From an uncultured Pelagibacteraceae bacterium (GTDB taxonomy: Bacteria > Pseudomonadota > Alphaproteobacteria > Pelagibacterales > Pelagibacteraceae): a DNA stretch of 54,199 bases. The notes under the pieces were generated by a model that saw only the letters and a program-made list of their open reading frames with translations, was not told where the DNA came from and searched no databases. The position numbers and the translations under genes were made by a program. Positions 1 through 8,775 of the stretch are shown one piece after another (the stretch's first letter is position 1; every line of letters starts with the position of its first letter). The stretch spans positions 1 to 54,199 of the forward strand of contig CACPEJ010000005.1 in assembly GCA_902632935.1 (NCBI GenBank). The letters are read 5' to 3'.

Positions 1-475
1 CCCTCAGAAGTCTTATAAAAAAATTTTCAATCAAATCATCCTCGTGATGCCCCATTAAAATATCTTTGATTTTTAACTGATTACATTTCTTGAAAAGTAT
101 TTCATATCTTTTTGTTCTAGCAATTGACTGGATGCTTTTCTTTGGTTTCTTTCCTTTCCAGGTTAATACTTCTGATTTTATAAAGTTTCTTTTAAGCAAA
201 TTTAAAACAAATTTAGCCTCTTTTGTAGACTCAGGTCTAAGTTTATGGTCGATAATATAAAACTTTGATTTTAAATTTTTTTTAATTGCATAAATTTTAG
301 ATAAAAAAGCTAAAGCAAGACTATCTGGACCACCTGAGACCGCAACTGCAAAACTTCCATCTAAATTTAAAGAGATCTCAAATTTTTTATAAATTTTATT
401 TATTCTTTTATTATTTAAGTTATCTCTTAAAAGTTTAGGAATTTTGGTTGTTGCATTCGAATTTCTGAGACTCAT
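1..475 (-). CDS. tilS: tRNA(Ile)-lysidine synthase, N-terminal part (runs off window start)
   Basis: TilS uses ATP to attach lysine to C34 of the AUA-reading tRNA-Ile, changing its decoding from Met to Ile. About 158 codons are present, and the C-terminal part lies beyond position 1. The PP-loop signature SGGPDS sits near residue 50, and a second conserved block, GHHEDD, near residue 140. The chosen ATG (473-475) lies inside the 3' end of cpoB, a 41-bp overlap in another frame; I see no later ATG before the PP-loop. Translational coupling to cpoB is likely. The cpoB-tilS order is the usual alphaproteobacterial one. Family assignment is firm; the exact start is less sure. Confidence 0.9.
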   Translation of the reverse strand, partial: MSLRNSNATTKIPKLLRDNLNNKRINKIYKKFEISLNLDGSFAVAVSGGPDSLALAFLSKIYAIKKNLKSKFYIIDHKLRPESTKEAKFVLNLLKRNFIKSEVLTWKGKKPKKSIQSIARTKRYEILFKKCNQLKIKDILMGHHEDDLIENFFIRLLR

Positions 476-1430
476 ATTTAGCTTTTTGTATCACAGATTG
501 GTTCGCCTCTGGATATTGTTCTTCAACACCATTGATCATTTTACAACCTTGATCTTTTTCTCCAATTTGTACCATTGATACACCAAGCTTTAATAAGTTT
601 ATAGGTGCTTTTTCACCTTTAGGGTATCTTTGATAACCTTCTAAATATGCTGAGGCTGCATCCGTATACAATTGTCGTATCCTAAAAGTTTCTGCATACC
701 AATATTGAGCATTCCCAGCCAAATTATGTTCAGGATTTGTGTCAACGAACTCTCTGAATGCTCTTTCAGCAGTTGAATAATCACCAACTTTTAAAAAGCT
801 TGTAGCAAACTGATATTGTTTATCTGGAGATTCATCTGGAAGAATTTTTTCTTCAGCTTGAAAAGTTTCAGTTACTACTAAAGCTGTTGAGTCTACAGAA
901 TTTGTTTTTTGTGATGTTTCATTGGTCGCTGTATCTTTATATGATATCGATCCCAAATCTTGAGGTTGAGAACTTCCAGGTAAAACTTCTAACTGCTCAT
1001 TATTTGTTTTTTTTGTTAATTTATTTTTATTTGCATCAGAAGACACAACACTTTCTAAGTCCTGAAATCTTATTTGATTATCTGCTTGCACTTTTGACAT
1101 TCTGCTGGATAGTTTGTCTAACTTAAAATTTATTTCCTCAAACTTATTTGTAAGTTCTTGAAATTGATTTTCAATTTCTGAAAGTTTTAATAAATGTCTT
1201 GTAAGAACATCTTCTGAATTATTATCTAAATTTGAATTTAAATTTTCAGAGCTATCACTATTTAATTCTATTGATCCTGAGTATACGGCTTTTTCAAGAG
1301 TCTTTATATCTTTTTGAAGTTGATCTAATATTTCATAAATATTATGATTGTCAGCGTAAGAATAAGTTACCAAAAAAAAATTACTTAAACAAAGTGTAAT
1401 AATTTTAAATTTTCTTAAAATGTGTCGCAT
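435..1430 (-). CDS. cpoB: Cell division coordinator CpoB (YbgF, Tol-Pal associated)
   Basis: This is a periplasmic protein that links the Tol-Pal machine to peptidoglycan synthesis during outer-membrane constriction. The 331-residue product starts with a signal peptide (basic MRHILRKFK followed by a hydrophobic stretch, cut near SYA-DN). A coiled-coil segment follows at roughly residues 30-115, then a low-complexity Ser/Thr/Gln linker. TPR repeats occupy about residues 205-325 and include the YbgF hallmark YQFATSFLKVGDYSTAERAF. The gene follows pal, but a hairpin terminator separates the two, so it probably has its own weak promoter or relies on read-through. The poorly conserved linker is normal for the family. 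Confidence 0.92.
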   Translation of the reverse strand: MRHILRKFKIITLCLSNFFLVTYSYADNHNIYEILDQLQKDIKTLEKAVYSGSIELNSDSSENLNSNLDNNSEDVLTRHLLKLSEIENQFQELTNKFEEINFKLDKLSSRMSKVQADNQIRFQDLESVVSSDANKNKLTKKTNNEQLEVLPGSSQPQDLGSISYKDTATNETSQKTNSVDSTALVVTETFQAEEKILPDESPDKQYQFATSFLKVGDYSTAERAFREFVDTNPEHNLAGNAQYWYAETFRIRQLYTDAASAYLEGYQRYPKGEKAPINLLKLGVSMVQIGEKDQGCKMINGVEEQYPEANQSVIQKAKYESQKFECNNQNS

Positions 1431-1458
1431 TAAAATAATCTTATGATTAAAATAATGG

Positions 1459-1500
1459 CAAAAAAAAGACCCTTAACTAATTGAATTAATTAAGGGTCTT
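1459..1500 (-). terminator. Rho-independent terminator downstream of pal
   Basis: An 11-bp inverted repeat (AAGACCCTTAA at 1466-1476 and TTAAGGGTCTT at 1490-1500) encloses a short AT-rich loop. Read on the minus strand, it is followed at once by a run of T (1460-1467). This is a classic intrinsic terminator 13 bp after the pal stop codon. It ends the tolQRAB-pal transcript before cpoB-tilS. Confidence 0.9.
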
Positions 1501-1513
1501 AAATTTTTTAAAA

Positions 1514-1993
1514 TTAATTTGCTTTTACTGTAACAGATCTTCTGTTTTTTGACCAAGCCAAAGGATTAGAACCAGAGTCAACTGGTCTTTCTTTTCCATA
1601 ACTTAAAACTGAAATTCTGTTAGAGGAAATCCCATAAGTCATTAAATAATCTTTAGCAGCATTAGCTCTTCTTTCACCTAATGCTAAGTTATATTCTCTT
1701 GTTCCTCTTTCGTCAGCATGTCCTTCAAGCACGATTGTAATGTCAGAATTTTTTCTTAACCATGCCGCTTGTTTTCTTAAAGTTTCTCTTGATGCAGTAG
1801 TCAAAACCGACTCATTAGTTGCAAAGAAAACTCTGTCAGGAACACCTGAAGCTAAATATTCAACTGTATCTGTTCCAGTGTAAACATCCCCTTGCATTTG
1901 GCCTGTAGATTTTTTTGATGTTGCGCAAGCAGACAACACTAAACATGCAAATAATACTAAAAAAGTGTTCTTTAAAATTTTGTTTAATTTCAT
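1514..1993 (-). CDS. pal: Peptidoglycan-associated lipoprotein Pal
   Basis: Pal is an outer-membrane lipoprotein that binds peptidoglycan and TolB and completes the Tol-Pal envelope-constriction system. The product has a lipoprotein signal with lipobox LSAC, a variable linker, and an OmpA-type C-terminal domain with the motifs LEGHADERGTREYN and ALGERRANAAKDYL. A longer reading frame from 2035 exists. I choose the ATG at 1993 because a strong Shine-Dalgarno AAGGAGC (1998-2004) lies 4 bases upstream, and because this start puts the signal peptide at the N-terminus (MKLNKILKN). The length of about 159 residues is typical. Confidence 0.95.
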   Translation of the reverse strand: MKLNKILKNTFLVLFACLVLSACATSKKSTGQMQGDVYTGTDTVEYLASGVPDRVFFATNESVLTTASRETLRKQAAWLRKNSDITIVLEGHADERGTREYNLALGERRANAAKDYLMTYGISSNRISVLSYGKERPVDSGSNPLAWSKNRRSVTVKAN

Positions 1994-2078
1994 TAATGCT
2001 CCTTGGTCAATATTTCTTATAACTAACTTTTTCACAACTAATTAAATGTTTCAAGGTAAAAAATCAACATATTTTCAG

Positions 2079-3419
2079 TTAATTACTTAATAAAGATGAC
2101 CATGATGGGTCTGATGCATCAGTTGGGGTATCTACAAGCCTTTCATTGTAGCCTGTTAAATCAATTGACCACAATTTAGCAGAAAAACCCTCCCCTTTAT
2201 CATCAGTTTTAGTCTCTCTATAAAAAATTAAAACTCGTCCATTAGGTGACCAGGAAGGAGCTTCTTGATAAAAATTTTCTGTCAACAATCTCTCACCAGA
2301 TCCATCGGTTCTCATCACGCCGATGTAGAATTTACCTTTATGTAATTTTGTAAAAGCGATTAAATCACCTCTTGGAGACCAAACAGGAGTACCATATAAA
2401 CCATTTCCAAAAGAAATTCTTTTAACATTGCTACCATCACTTTTCATGACATAAATTTGTTGATACCCACTTCGGTCAGAGTTAAAACAAATAAATTTTC
2501 CATCCGGGGAATAAGATGGTGAAGTATCTATAGAGGGATGATTGGTAATTTTCTCTACAATTCTATTTTCTAAATCCATTGTATAAATATCTGAATTTCC
2601 ATCCTTAGCAAAACTCATTATAATTTTTTTTCCATCTGGAGAAAATCTAGGAGCAAAAGTCATTCCTGGAAAATCTCCTACCACTTCTTGAATACCTGTT
2701 TCAATATCAAGAAGATAAACTCTAGGTAAATTTCTAAAATAGGATAGATATGTTACCATTTGGCTTGAGGGATTAAACCTTGGTGTCAAAACAAGTTCAT
2801 TTCCTAAAGTTAAAAATTTGTTATTTGCACCATCTTGATCCATGATGGCTAATTTTTTAATTCTCTTTGTTTTTGGACCCTCTTCAGCAACATAGATTAT
2901 CCTCGTATCAAAATAACCTTTTTCTCCAGTTAATCTCTCGTAAACTTTATCTGTTATTATATGACCAACACGTCTCCAATTGTTTGGCACTGTAGTAAAT
3001 GCTAGAGCCATCATTTCTTTTCCAGCAAGCACATCCCATAATCTAAACTCAACTCTAAGTTTATCATCAACATTTTTAACTTTGCCTGTTATTAAAGCTT
3101 GAGCTTTAATTAAATTCCAATCCTCAAAACGTGGTTTTAGGTGAGCAATATCAGGTGCTTGAAGAAAAGCATTTTTATCTAACGGATTAAAAAGACCTGA
3201 AGTTTTCAAATTTTTTTCGATAACTTTAGAAATTTCTGACCCAATATCTTTTTTCTTTAAAGTTTTCTCAAAACTCTTTTTTGACTCGTCATCAATTGAT
3301 AATGGTGAAACTGCAATAGGCAGTGGATTCAAGTTTCCTCGTGTAATATCTACCTCAATTAGACCTAATGCTTTAGTAGGTATTATAAATATTAAAAATA
3401 AAATAATTAGATTTCTCAT
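2079..3419 (-). CDS. tolB: Tol-Pal system translocation protein TolB
   Basis: TolB is a periplasmic beta-propeller protein that binds Pal and passes force from TolA. The 446-residue product begins with a signal peptide ([19 protein letters not shown]), then an N-terminal alpha/beta domain to about residue 165. About six propeller repeats follow, with recurring signatures such as [26 protein letters not shown] and [10 protein letters not shown]. It sits between tolA (10 bp upstream) and pal in the canonical order. Length and domain order match the family; nothing is unusual. Confidence 0.96.
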   Translation of the reverse strand: MRNLIILFLIFIIPTKALGLIEVDITRGNLNPLPIAVSPLSIDDESKKSFEKTLKKKDIGSEISKVIEKNLKTSGLFNPLDKNAFLQAPDIAHLKPRFEDWNLIKAQALITGKVKNVDDKLRVEFRLWDVLAGKEMMALAFTTVPNNWRRVGHIITDKVYERLTGEKGYFDTRIIYVAEEGPKTKRIKKLAIMDQDGANNKFLTLGNELVLTPRFNPSSQMVTYLSYFRNLPRVYLLDIETGIQEVVGDFPGMTFAPRFSPDGKKIIMSFAKDGNSDIYTMDLENRIVEKITNHPSIDTSPSYSPDGKFICFNSDRSGYQQIYVMKSDGSNVKRISFGNGLYGTPVWSPRGDLIAFTKLHKGKFYIGVMRTDGSGERLLTENFYQEAPSWSPNGRVLIFYRETKTDDKGEGFSAKLWSIDLTGYNERLVDTPTDASDPSWSSLLSN

Positions 3420-3428
3420 TAAAATATT

Positions 3429-4238
3429 CTATCCCTCTAACATTTCTCTTGCATCAAAATTTAATTGTAATTCTTTCCATCTTTCATAACCAGTTGTTGG
3501 AACTCTTAAGGGCTGGCATAATTTTATTGCTCTTAGAGCACTTTCTGCCAAAACCTTATAAAAACCCTGACCAGGTTTATTCATTCTTGCATGATCCAAA
3601 ATCTCCGACTCTTGAATTGTTCCATCTGGATTCAGTTGAAGTTTAATTCTCACTAATAAATTTTCATTGTAAGGCAGACCCAAAGGAATACTCCAACAAC
3701 CAAATATTTGGGCCTTTAAAGCATCCTCTTCGCTTAAAGATAAACCTGCGTTCTCAACATTCTTTTTTTGATCTTGTGTAATTTTGTTATTTTTTTTTAT
3801 CGTTTCAGCACTTTCAACTTTAGATTTATCGATTAAGGCTGCAATATTATTTGGATCGAATAACTCTTTTTTTTCAAATTCAGAAACTTGCTTAACTTCA
3901 TTATCAATTTTTTCTGGATTTTGTTTATCCTCTTTTATTTTCTCAACCTTTTTAGGCTTATCATCTGGCATTGGAACCGCATCTGGTTTAATTTTTTTTA
4001 CTTTTTTTGGAGGAGCTTGTTCAGATACCAACTTTTTTTCTTTCTCTTTAATTTTTTCTATAATTTTTTTTGCCTTAGGTGCATATGGAATATTGGTTTT
4101 ATCTGTGATCTGTATTAATTCTACAGATACTATCGGGGGAAGATCAATTGGTTTTTTAGCTAAGAAAGGTAAACTAAAAGCTGTAATCATAATTAAAACT
4201 AGATGTGATACAGAAGATATAATTATACTTCTATTCAC
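3429..4238 (-). CDS. tolA: Tol system energy-transducing protein TolA
   Basis: TolA spans the periplasm, anchored in the inner membrane next to TolQR, and couples the proton-motive force to TolB-Pal. The 269-residue protein has one N-terminal membrane helix (residues about 4-27), then a long Lys/Pro/Glu-rich region to about residue 165 that is likely extended or helical. A compact C-terminal domain follows, with a conserved cysteine pair region (GCWSIP, KLCQPLRVP) resembling TonB_C. It lies 3 bp after tolR. The linker is shorter than in enteric TolA but usual for alphaproteobacteria. Confidence 0.9.
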   Translation of the reverse strand: MNRSIIISSVSHLVLIMITAFSLPFLAKKPIDLPPIVSVELIQITDKTNIPYAPKAKKIIEKIKEKEKKLVSEQAPPKKVKKIKPDAVPMPDDKPKKVEKIKEDKQNPEKIDNEVKQVSEFEKKELFDPNNIAALIDKSKVESAETIKKNNKITQDQKKNVENAGLSLSEEDALKAQIFGCWSIPLGLPYNENLLVRIKLQLNPDGTIQESEILDHARMNKPGQGFYKVLAESALRAIKLCQPLRVPTTGYERWKELQLNFDAREMLEG

Positions 4239-4241
4239 TTT

Positions 4242-4658
4242 TTACCTTTCTTTATATGGTTCAGATATAAGTGCTACTTTTGTGAAACCAGACCCAGATA
4301 GTAAGCCCATAATTTCCAATACTCTTCCATAATTAATTGTCTTATCGCCCCTCACATAAATTCTTGTATCAGTTCTATTTTTCGAAACCGCTAAGACTTT
4401 TGCTATTATTTTTTCATATTCAACTTTTGACTCTTGAATATAAATTTCACCTTTAGAGTTTATTGTCAAAGTCAGTGGTTCAGCTTCCTCAGGAAGAGAG
4501 TCGGCAGAACTTTCTGGTAAATCAACCTGAACTCCAACAGTTAACAAAGGTGCAGTCACCATAAAAATAATTAAAAGCACCAACATTACATCCACAAATG
4601 GTGTTACATTTATTTCGCTCATTGGTTCTTTTGATGAACGATTTAATTTAAAAGCCAT
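4242..4658 (-). CDS. tolR: Tol system proton-channel protein TolR
   Basis: TolR is an ExbD/TolR-family inner-membrane protein; with TolQ it forms the proton channel that energises TolA. The 138-residue product has a short cytosolic N-terminus, one membrane helix with the conserved protonatable aspartate (INVTPFVDVMLVLLIIFMV, Asp near residue 23), and a periplasmic domain. It lies 1 bp after tolQ and 3 bp before tolA, so it is co-translated within the tol operon. Confidence 0.96.
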   Translation of the reverse strand: MAFKLNRSSKEPMSEINVTPFVDVMLVLLIIFMVTAPLLTVGVQVDLPESSADSLPEEAEPLTLTINSKGEIYIQESKVEYEKIIAKVLAVSKNRTDTRIYVRGDKTINYGRVLEIMGLLSGSGFTKVALISEPYKER

Positions 4659-4659
4659 T

Positions 4660-5334
4660 TTAGATAATCGTTAAAAATCTTTTTGAGAAATTTTCTAATT
4701 TTTGGGAATACTTAATTGAGTCATTATTAAATTTATTATATGCGACAACCGCAGGTATTGCTGCTAGTAGACCTAACGCAGTTGCGAATAGTGCTTCAGC
4801 TATTCCAGGTGCAACAATTGCCAAACTGGTATTTCTTGAAATTGCTATAGATTGAAAAGAGTTCATAATTCCCCAAACTGTTCCGAATAAGCCTATGAAT
4901 GGAGCTGTTGATCCTACCGTTGCTAAAAAAGTAAAACCTTTAGTGATTTTTGAAATTTGTTTTTCAATACCCGTCTCTAACATTGTAGTCATCCTATTGT
5001 TTAAATCTGTTCTAGATCTTCTCTTCAATAAGTTTTGCATCGCATCTTTAAAAATTAAAGCCATCGGGTCTTGAACGTTGGCTGGTAGATTATTATAAAA
5101 AGTTTCTGCAGATTTAGAATTCCAAAACTTTGTTTCAAACTCTTCTGTAGATTGATTTATTTTTTTAAACAATCTATATTTTTCAATTATTACTGCCCAC
5201 GAATATATAGAACAAGCTATTAACATTATGATAACTGACTTGACAACTATGTCAGCTCTAATAAATAAATTTATTAAAGAAAAATCAGCACTTGAGGCCA
5301 GCCCAACTGCTTGAGACGTGATATCAGCTTCCAT
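4660..5334 (-). CDS. tolQ: Tol system proton-channel protein TolQ
   Basis: TolQ is a MotA/TolQ/ExbB-family inner-membrane protein and the channel partner of TolR. The 224-residue product has three membrane segments: one near residues 30-50, and two in the C-terminal half around FLATVGSTAPFIGLFGTVWG and IAEALFATALGLLAAIPAVV, both diagnostic. The gene follows the RuvC-like gene with a 50-bp gap that contains a small CACA-TTAA-TGTG-like symmetrical element of unknown meaning. Confidence 0.96.
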   Translation of the reverse strand: MEADITSQAVGLASSADFSLINLFIRADIVVKSVIIMLIACSIYSWAVIIEKYRLFKKINQSTEEFETKFWNSKSAETFYNNLPANVQDPMALIFKDAMQNLLKRRSRTDLNNRMTTMLETGIEKQISKITKGFTFLATVGSTAPFIGLFGTVWGIMNSFQSIAISRNTSLAIVAPGIAEALFATALGLLAAIPAVVAYNKFNNDSIKYSQKLENFSKRFLTII

Positions 5335-5384
5335 ATTGTCTTCTCACACTTAAATGTGTCATGATTTTGTCTGAATAATTAAAG

Positions 5385-5879
5385 CTATTCATCAATTTTG
5401 TAAGTTTCATGATAAAAACTTGCTATCAAAATCGCATCAGCTTTATTTGAGTCTTTCTTTCTAGATAATTGAGATGAAAAATATGGAAATATTTCTATTG
5501 CTCTTGTCCTGCTGGCATCTTTTTCAGAATTTAAAAGGTTAAAATATTTTTTCCATTTTGCGGGCCTTACAAAGTACATGGGTAATTGCATCGCGTTACA
5601 AATACCCTTTAAAATTCCAAATGATTGTCCAAAATTAAACATACTAGTAACACCTTGACCAGGCATTGCAGAAACGTGTTCGATAACAACTCTAATTTGA
5701 TTTTTTTCAAGTTGTTTAATTCTTTCGCTAATTTCATTATAAACTTGCGAGCCATTTACTTGTTTTTTATTTTTTTTCCCATCTGTCATTATAGGCATTT
5801 CAATTACGTCTAGGATTTTTCCATTATCTAAAAAACAAATTGAACCAGAAATTCCAGGATCTATACCTATTATTAACAT
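5385..5879 (-). CDS. ruvC: RuvC-like Holliday-junction endonuclease
   Basis: This is a predicted RNase H-fold, metal-dependent junction resolvase of 164 residues. The expected acidic residues are visible: Asp7 in GIDPG, Glu67 in VVIEHV, and Asp148 in KADAILIA, with Asp143 as a possible fourth ligand. The middle block (GQGVTSMFNFGQSFGILKG) resembles the RuvC-like proteins of phages and compact genomes more than the classical cellular RuvC. It sits at the standard alphaproteobacterial ruvC position, 3 bp after yebC and upstream of tolQ. However, ruvA and ruvB, which normally follow, are absent here. Its role in resolution is inferred; it could act with another branch-migration enzyme. Confidence 0.75.
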   Translation of the reverse strand: MLIIGIDPGISGSICFLDNGKILDVIEMPIMTDGKKNKKQVNGSQVYNEISERIKQLEKNQIRVVIEHVSAMPGQGVTSMFNFGQSFGILKGICNAMQLPMYFVRPAKWKKYFNLLNSEKDASRTRAIEIFPYFSSQLSRKKDSNKADAILIASFYHETYKIDE

Positions 5880-5882
5880 AAT

Positions 5883-6605
5883 TTAATTTACAAATTCAGC
5901 ATTAGAATAAACATTTTGTACATCATCATTGTCTTCAAGTAATTCAAAGAAATTTATTAAATCCTCATTTTTTTCTTTAGAAATTTTTACACTATTAAGT
6001 GGCACCCATTCAATTTCTGTTGAAATGAAATTAGTAATTTCTTTTTCCAATTCTTTCTTAACATTATAAATTTCACTAACTGGACATTGTATTTCGTGAA
6101 AATCATTTTCCGATTTACATTCATCAGCTCCAGCATTGGTAGCTAGCTCAAAAATTTGATCATCAGAAACCTCTTTTTTATCGATCTTTATTATTCCTAA
6201 TTGATTAAAATTGTGAGAAGCAGAACCTTGGGTTCCTAGATTGCCACCAGATTTTTGAAAAATTGTTCTAATACTGGACGCTGTTCTATTTTTATTATCT
6301 GTTAATGCTTCTATTATTACTGCTACTTTTTCTGGTCCAAAGCCTTCATATCTTAAATTTTCAAAATTTGACTCGGTGCTAACTGAAGATTTATCAATCG
6401 CTCTTTCTATATTATCTTTGGGCATATTTGCTGATCTTGCAGCTTGGATCGCAGATCTTAATCTTGGATTCATTGCTGGATCTTTATCCCCAAGTTTTGC
6501 TGCAACAGTAATTTCTTTTGACAACTTTGAAAAAATTTTAGATCTTTGCTTATCGGCTTTACCTTTTTTATGTTTTATTCCTGCCCAATGAGAATGTCCT
6601 GCCAT
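5883..6605 (-). CDS. yebC: YebC/PmpR family protein
   Basis: This 240-residue cytosolic protein belongs to the YebC (TACO1) family. Members have been described as DNA-binding regulators and, more recently, as factors that help translation of proline-rich stretches. The diagnostic N-terminus (AGHSHWAGIKHKKGKADKQR) and all three YebC domains are present at normal length. It lies between the phosphodiesterase gene (7-bp gap) and ruvC (3-bp gap), its usual neighbour. Confidence 0.95.
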   Translation of the reverse strand: MAGHSHWAGIKHKKGKADKQRSKIFSKLSKEITVAAKLGDKDPAMNPRLRSAIQAARSANMPKDNIERAIDKSSVSTESNFENLRYEGFGPEKVAVIIEALTDNKNRTASSIRTIFQKSGGNLGTQGSASHNFNQLGIIKIDKKEVSDDQIFELATNAGADECKSENDFHEIQCPVSEIYNVKKELEKEITNFISTEIEWVPLNSVKISKEKNEDLINFFELLEDNDDVQNVYSNAEFVN

Positions 6606-6612
6606 AAACTAA

Positions 6613-7416
6613 TTAAGTATTCTTTAGCTGACCTCCAAAAATATAGCTATCAATTTTATTTGCTAAACCAGTTTTTATATCACAATCAACAATTACTCCA
6701 CTTAAAGTAGCATCACCAGTTGCTGGATAATGTTTGGTAGACTCTTTTTTCATAAATCTGTTTAAAGAGTTATCTTTATTCATTCCAATAACTGAGTCAT
6801 AATCACCACACATACCTGCATCAGTTTGATAAGCTGTCCCATTTTTCAAAATTCTTGCATCGTTTGTTGGAATGTGTGTATGTGTTCCAACTACAAGAGA
6901 AGCTTTACCATCAAAAAAATGCCCTATCGCATTTTTTTCACTAGTAATTTCTCCATGAAAATCAACAACTAGAAAATCATAATCCTCTTTTAGTTTGTGC
7001 TCTTTTAAAAATTTTTCTGAAATCTCAAATACGTCATCGCATTTTTTCATAAAAACATTTCCCATTAAATTTAAAACACCAATTTTTACATTTTTTTCAT
7101 TTTGAAAAACTTCAAATCCTTTACCTGGTGCAGGCTCAAATAAATTTTTTGGGCGAAGTAACCTATTTTCATTATCGATATATTTCATAATATCTTTTTG
7201 ATCCCAAACATGATTACCAGTGGTAATGACATCAACACCACATTTAAAAAAATCCTCACAGATTTCTTTTGTTAATCCAACTCCTGCCGCAGCTGCATTT
7301 TCTCCATTGACGATTACAAAATCAATTTTATTCAATTCTTTTTGGCTTAGAAGATTATTCAATATTTTCGAACAACCTGAGTTTCCTACCACATCTCCTA
7401 AAAATAAAATTCTCAT
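6613..7416 (-). CDS. YmdB-family metallophosphoesterase
   Basis: This 267-residue member of the TIGR00282/YmdB family of di-iron/metal phosphodiesterases is predicted to be cytosolic. In Bacillus, YmdB hydrolyses 2',3'-cyclic nucleotides. The metal-binding pattern is intact: GDVVG at residue 7 with Asp8, VNGEN with Glu39-Asn40, TTGNHVWD with Asn68-His69, and the C-terminal VVGTHTHIPTND histidine cluster. The gene overlaps the upstream 5-formyl-THF cyclo-ligase gene by 4 bp, so the two are co-translated. The physiological substrate in this organism is not known. Confidence 0.88.
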   Translation of the reverse strand: MRILFLGDVVGNSGCSKILNNLLSQKELNKIDFVIVNGENAAAAGVGLTKEICEDFFKCGVDVITTGNHVWDQKDIMKYIDNENRLLRPKNLFEPAPGKGFEVFQNEKNVKIGVLNLMGNVFMKKCDDVFEISEKFLKEHKLKEDYDFLVVDFHGEITSEKNAIGHFFDGKASLVVGTHTHIPTNDARILKNGTAYQTDAGMCGDYDSVIGMNKDNSLNRFMKKESTKHYPATGDATLSGVIVDCDIKTGLANKIDSYIFGGQLKNT

Positions 7417-7955
7417 ATAAAATTTTTATCTGTAACAATAAAATCTAGTTTCATATCATATTTGTTAGCTGGTATTTTTTTTACTTTTTGAAAAGAATAA
7501 GCTAACCCAATCAATATAATTTTTTGGTTTTTTTTTACCTTATTAATATACCTATCGTAATAACCACCTCCGTAACCTACTCTATTTAAATTATTATCAA
7601 AAGCTACAAGTGGTACTAAAAGAATACTCGGGAAGACAATTTGATCTGATGAAGGTTCAGGTATCCCATATTTATTTATTGATAGAGGCTCTTTTGTTGA
7701 CCAGTATAAAAAATCCATTTGATTATTTTTTTTAATTTTTGGCAATGATATTTGATAACCAAGTTTTTCAAGTTTATTTAGAATTTGAATTGAATCAACT
7801 TCATGATTATATGGATAATAACCACCAATTATTTTTCTATTTACTTTTTCTTTTTTTAAAATTTTTACAATATTACTAAATTTTATGACTAAATTTTTAT
7901 TGTTATTTAGTTTTCTGGCTTTTAATAGTTTTTTTCTGATCTCAGATTTATTCAC
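7413..7955 (-). CDS. 5-formyltetrahydrofolate cyclo-ligase
   Basis: This enzyme converts 5-formyl-THF to 5,10-methenyl-THF with ATP, recycling a dead-end folate in one-carbon metabolism. The 180-residue product shows the family pattern: basic N-terminal helix KSEIRKKLLKARK, substrate-site block LVPLVAFDNNLNRVGYGGGYYDRY (glycine-rich, around residues 115-138), and C-terminal MKLDFIVTDK. It lies next to zapA (7 bp), as in many proteobacteria, where 6S RNA may intervene; no room for such an RNA exists here. Confidence 0.92.
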   Translation of the reverse strand: MNKSEIRKKLLKARKLNNNKNLVIKFSNIVKILKKEKVNRKIIGGYYPYNHEVDSIQILNKLEKLGYQISLPKIKKNNQMDFLYWSTKEPLSINKYGIPEPSSDQIVFPSILLVPLVAFDNNLNRVGYGGGYYDRYINKVKKNQKIILIGLAYSFQKVKKIPANKYDMKLDFIVTDKNFI

Positions 7956-7962
7956 TAGAATT

Positions 7963-8409
7963 TTACTTAGAAATATTTTCTAAATTTGCTTTTTCAACAA
8001 AACTTGAAATTTCATCAGCTGCTTCATCAATTAACTTTTCATAACTTTTTTGATTTATTTCAATTTCATTTTTTAATTTAAGGTGATCTTTATTAAGTGA
8101 GTCTATTTCCAGCTCTTTCTTATCTCTATACTCATAAATTAAAGTTTTAAGCTCTTTAAATTTATTTGAGAGATCTCTCAACTCATTCTTTTTTTGGTCT
8201 ACTTTTTTTTTAGTTTCATAATATTCATCCATTACCTTAACAGCTGTGATTAACAGAAGTTTATTCTCTCCAAGATTTCCAAGCTCATTTTTAAGATTGT
8301 TAAATTTCTGATTAATTTGAATTAATAATTCTTCAAGATGCTCTTCCTGGCCGTCCTCACAAGACAACAAAAATTCTTTTCCGTTAAACTTAATACTTAC
8401 GTTTGCCAT
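7963..8409 (-). CDS. zapA: Cell division protein ZapA
   Basis: ZapA binds and bundles FtsZ at the division ring. The 148-residue product has the ZapA fold at residues 1-65 (VSIKFNGKEFLLSCEDGQEEHL, then the helix GENKLLLITAVKVMDEY). A coiled coil of about 70 residues follows, rich in Lys/Glu/Leu heptads. It overlaps the upstream coiled-coil gene by 13 bp. The coiled coil is somewhat longer than in enteric ZapA, but the domain order is the same. Confidence 0.85.
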   Translation of the reverse strand: MANVSIKFNGKEFLLSCEDGQEEHLEELLIQINQKFNNLKNELGNLGENKLLLITAVKVMDEYYETKKKVDQKKNELRDLSNKFKELKTLIYEYRDKKELEIDSLNKDHLKLKNEIEINQKSYEKLIDEAADEISSFVEKANLENISK

Positions 8410-8720
8410 TTATCTATTTCATTTAACAAAATATCTGTTTCTTGATTTAATTCATCAATTTTTTCAGAAAACTCAATCTGTCTTTTTTGTTCCACCTTTT
8501 CTTGGTTTTGTAATTCATCTAATTTTTTACTTAAATTGTTATAATCATTAATTAAACTTTTATATTTTTCTTCTATTTCTTGCTTTTCAATTTCTAATTG
8601 ATTTTTTTGAATACTTAAATTCTCTATATTTTTTTTAACGTCAGGGTTTTTTAAGTTTAAATTTTTTAATTTTGCTAAAGCTAAATTTAGTTTTTTTTCT
8701 TTTTCGATCACAGAATTCAT
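8397..8720 (-). CDS. Small coiled-coil protein upstream of zapA
   Basis: This 107-residue protein consists almost wholly of charged heptad repeats, predicted to form one long coiled coil, with no signal peptide or membrane helix. Its position just before zapA with a 13-bp overlap matches the small DUF4164-type proteins found next to zapA in many alphaproteobacteria. I infer a role near the division ring from context only; composition alone cannot show it. It is the first gene of the leftward operon that runs towards tolQ. Confidence 0.7.
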   Translation of the reverse strand: MNSVIEKEKKLNLALAKLKNLNLKNPDVKKNIENLSIQKNQLEIEKQEIEEKYKSLINDYNNLSKKLDELQNQEKVEQKRQIEFSEKIDELNQETDILLNEIDKWQT

Positions 8721-8775
8721 ATATATATAATTATATTATTAAATAGAATCTTCTTAGTCTAGACAGGATAATTGC
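8721..8775. promoter_or_regulatory. Divergent promoter region between the zapA-side operon and tkt
   Basis: This 55-bp AT-rich gap separates two diverging operons, so at least two promoters must lie here or inside the flanking genes. On the minus strand a perfect TATAAT (8735-8730) lies only 10 bp before the ATG of the coiled-coil gene, which would give an almost leaderless mRNA; no good -35 box is seen. On the plus strand AGGA (8765-8768) lies 7 bases before the TTG start of tkt. Confidence 0.35.

Noticed and set aside
3784..4332. A 182-residue rightward frame opposite tolA and tolR with hydrophobic segments
   Set aside because: It is antisense to a lysine/proline-rich TolA linker, whose complement gives Phe/Ile/Leu-rich sequence by chance; no ribosome-binding site or family match was seen.
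5335..5384. Small symmetrical element before tolQ as an operator
   Set aside because: Only CACA/TGTG arms with an imperfect centre; too weak without conservation data, and the upstream gene is likely co-transcribed.
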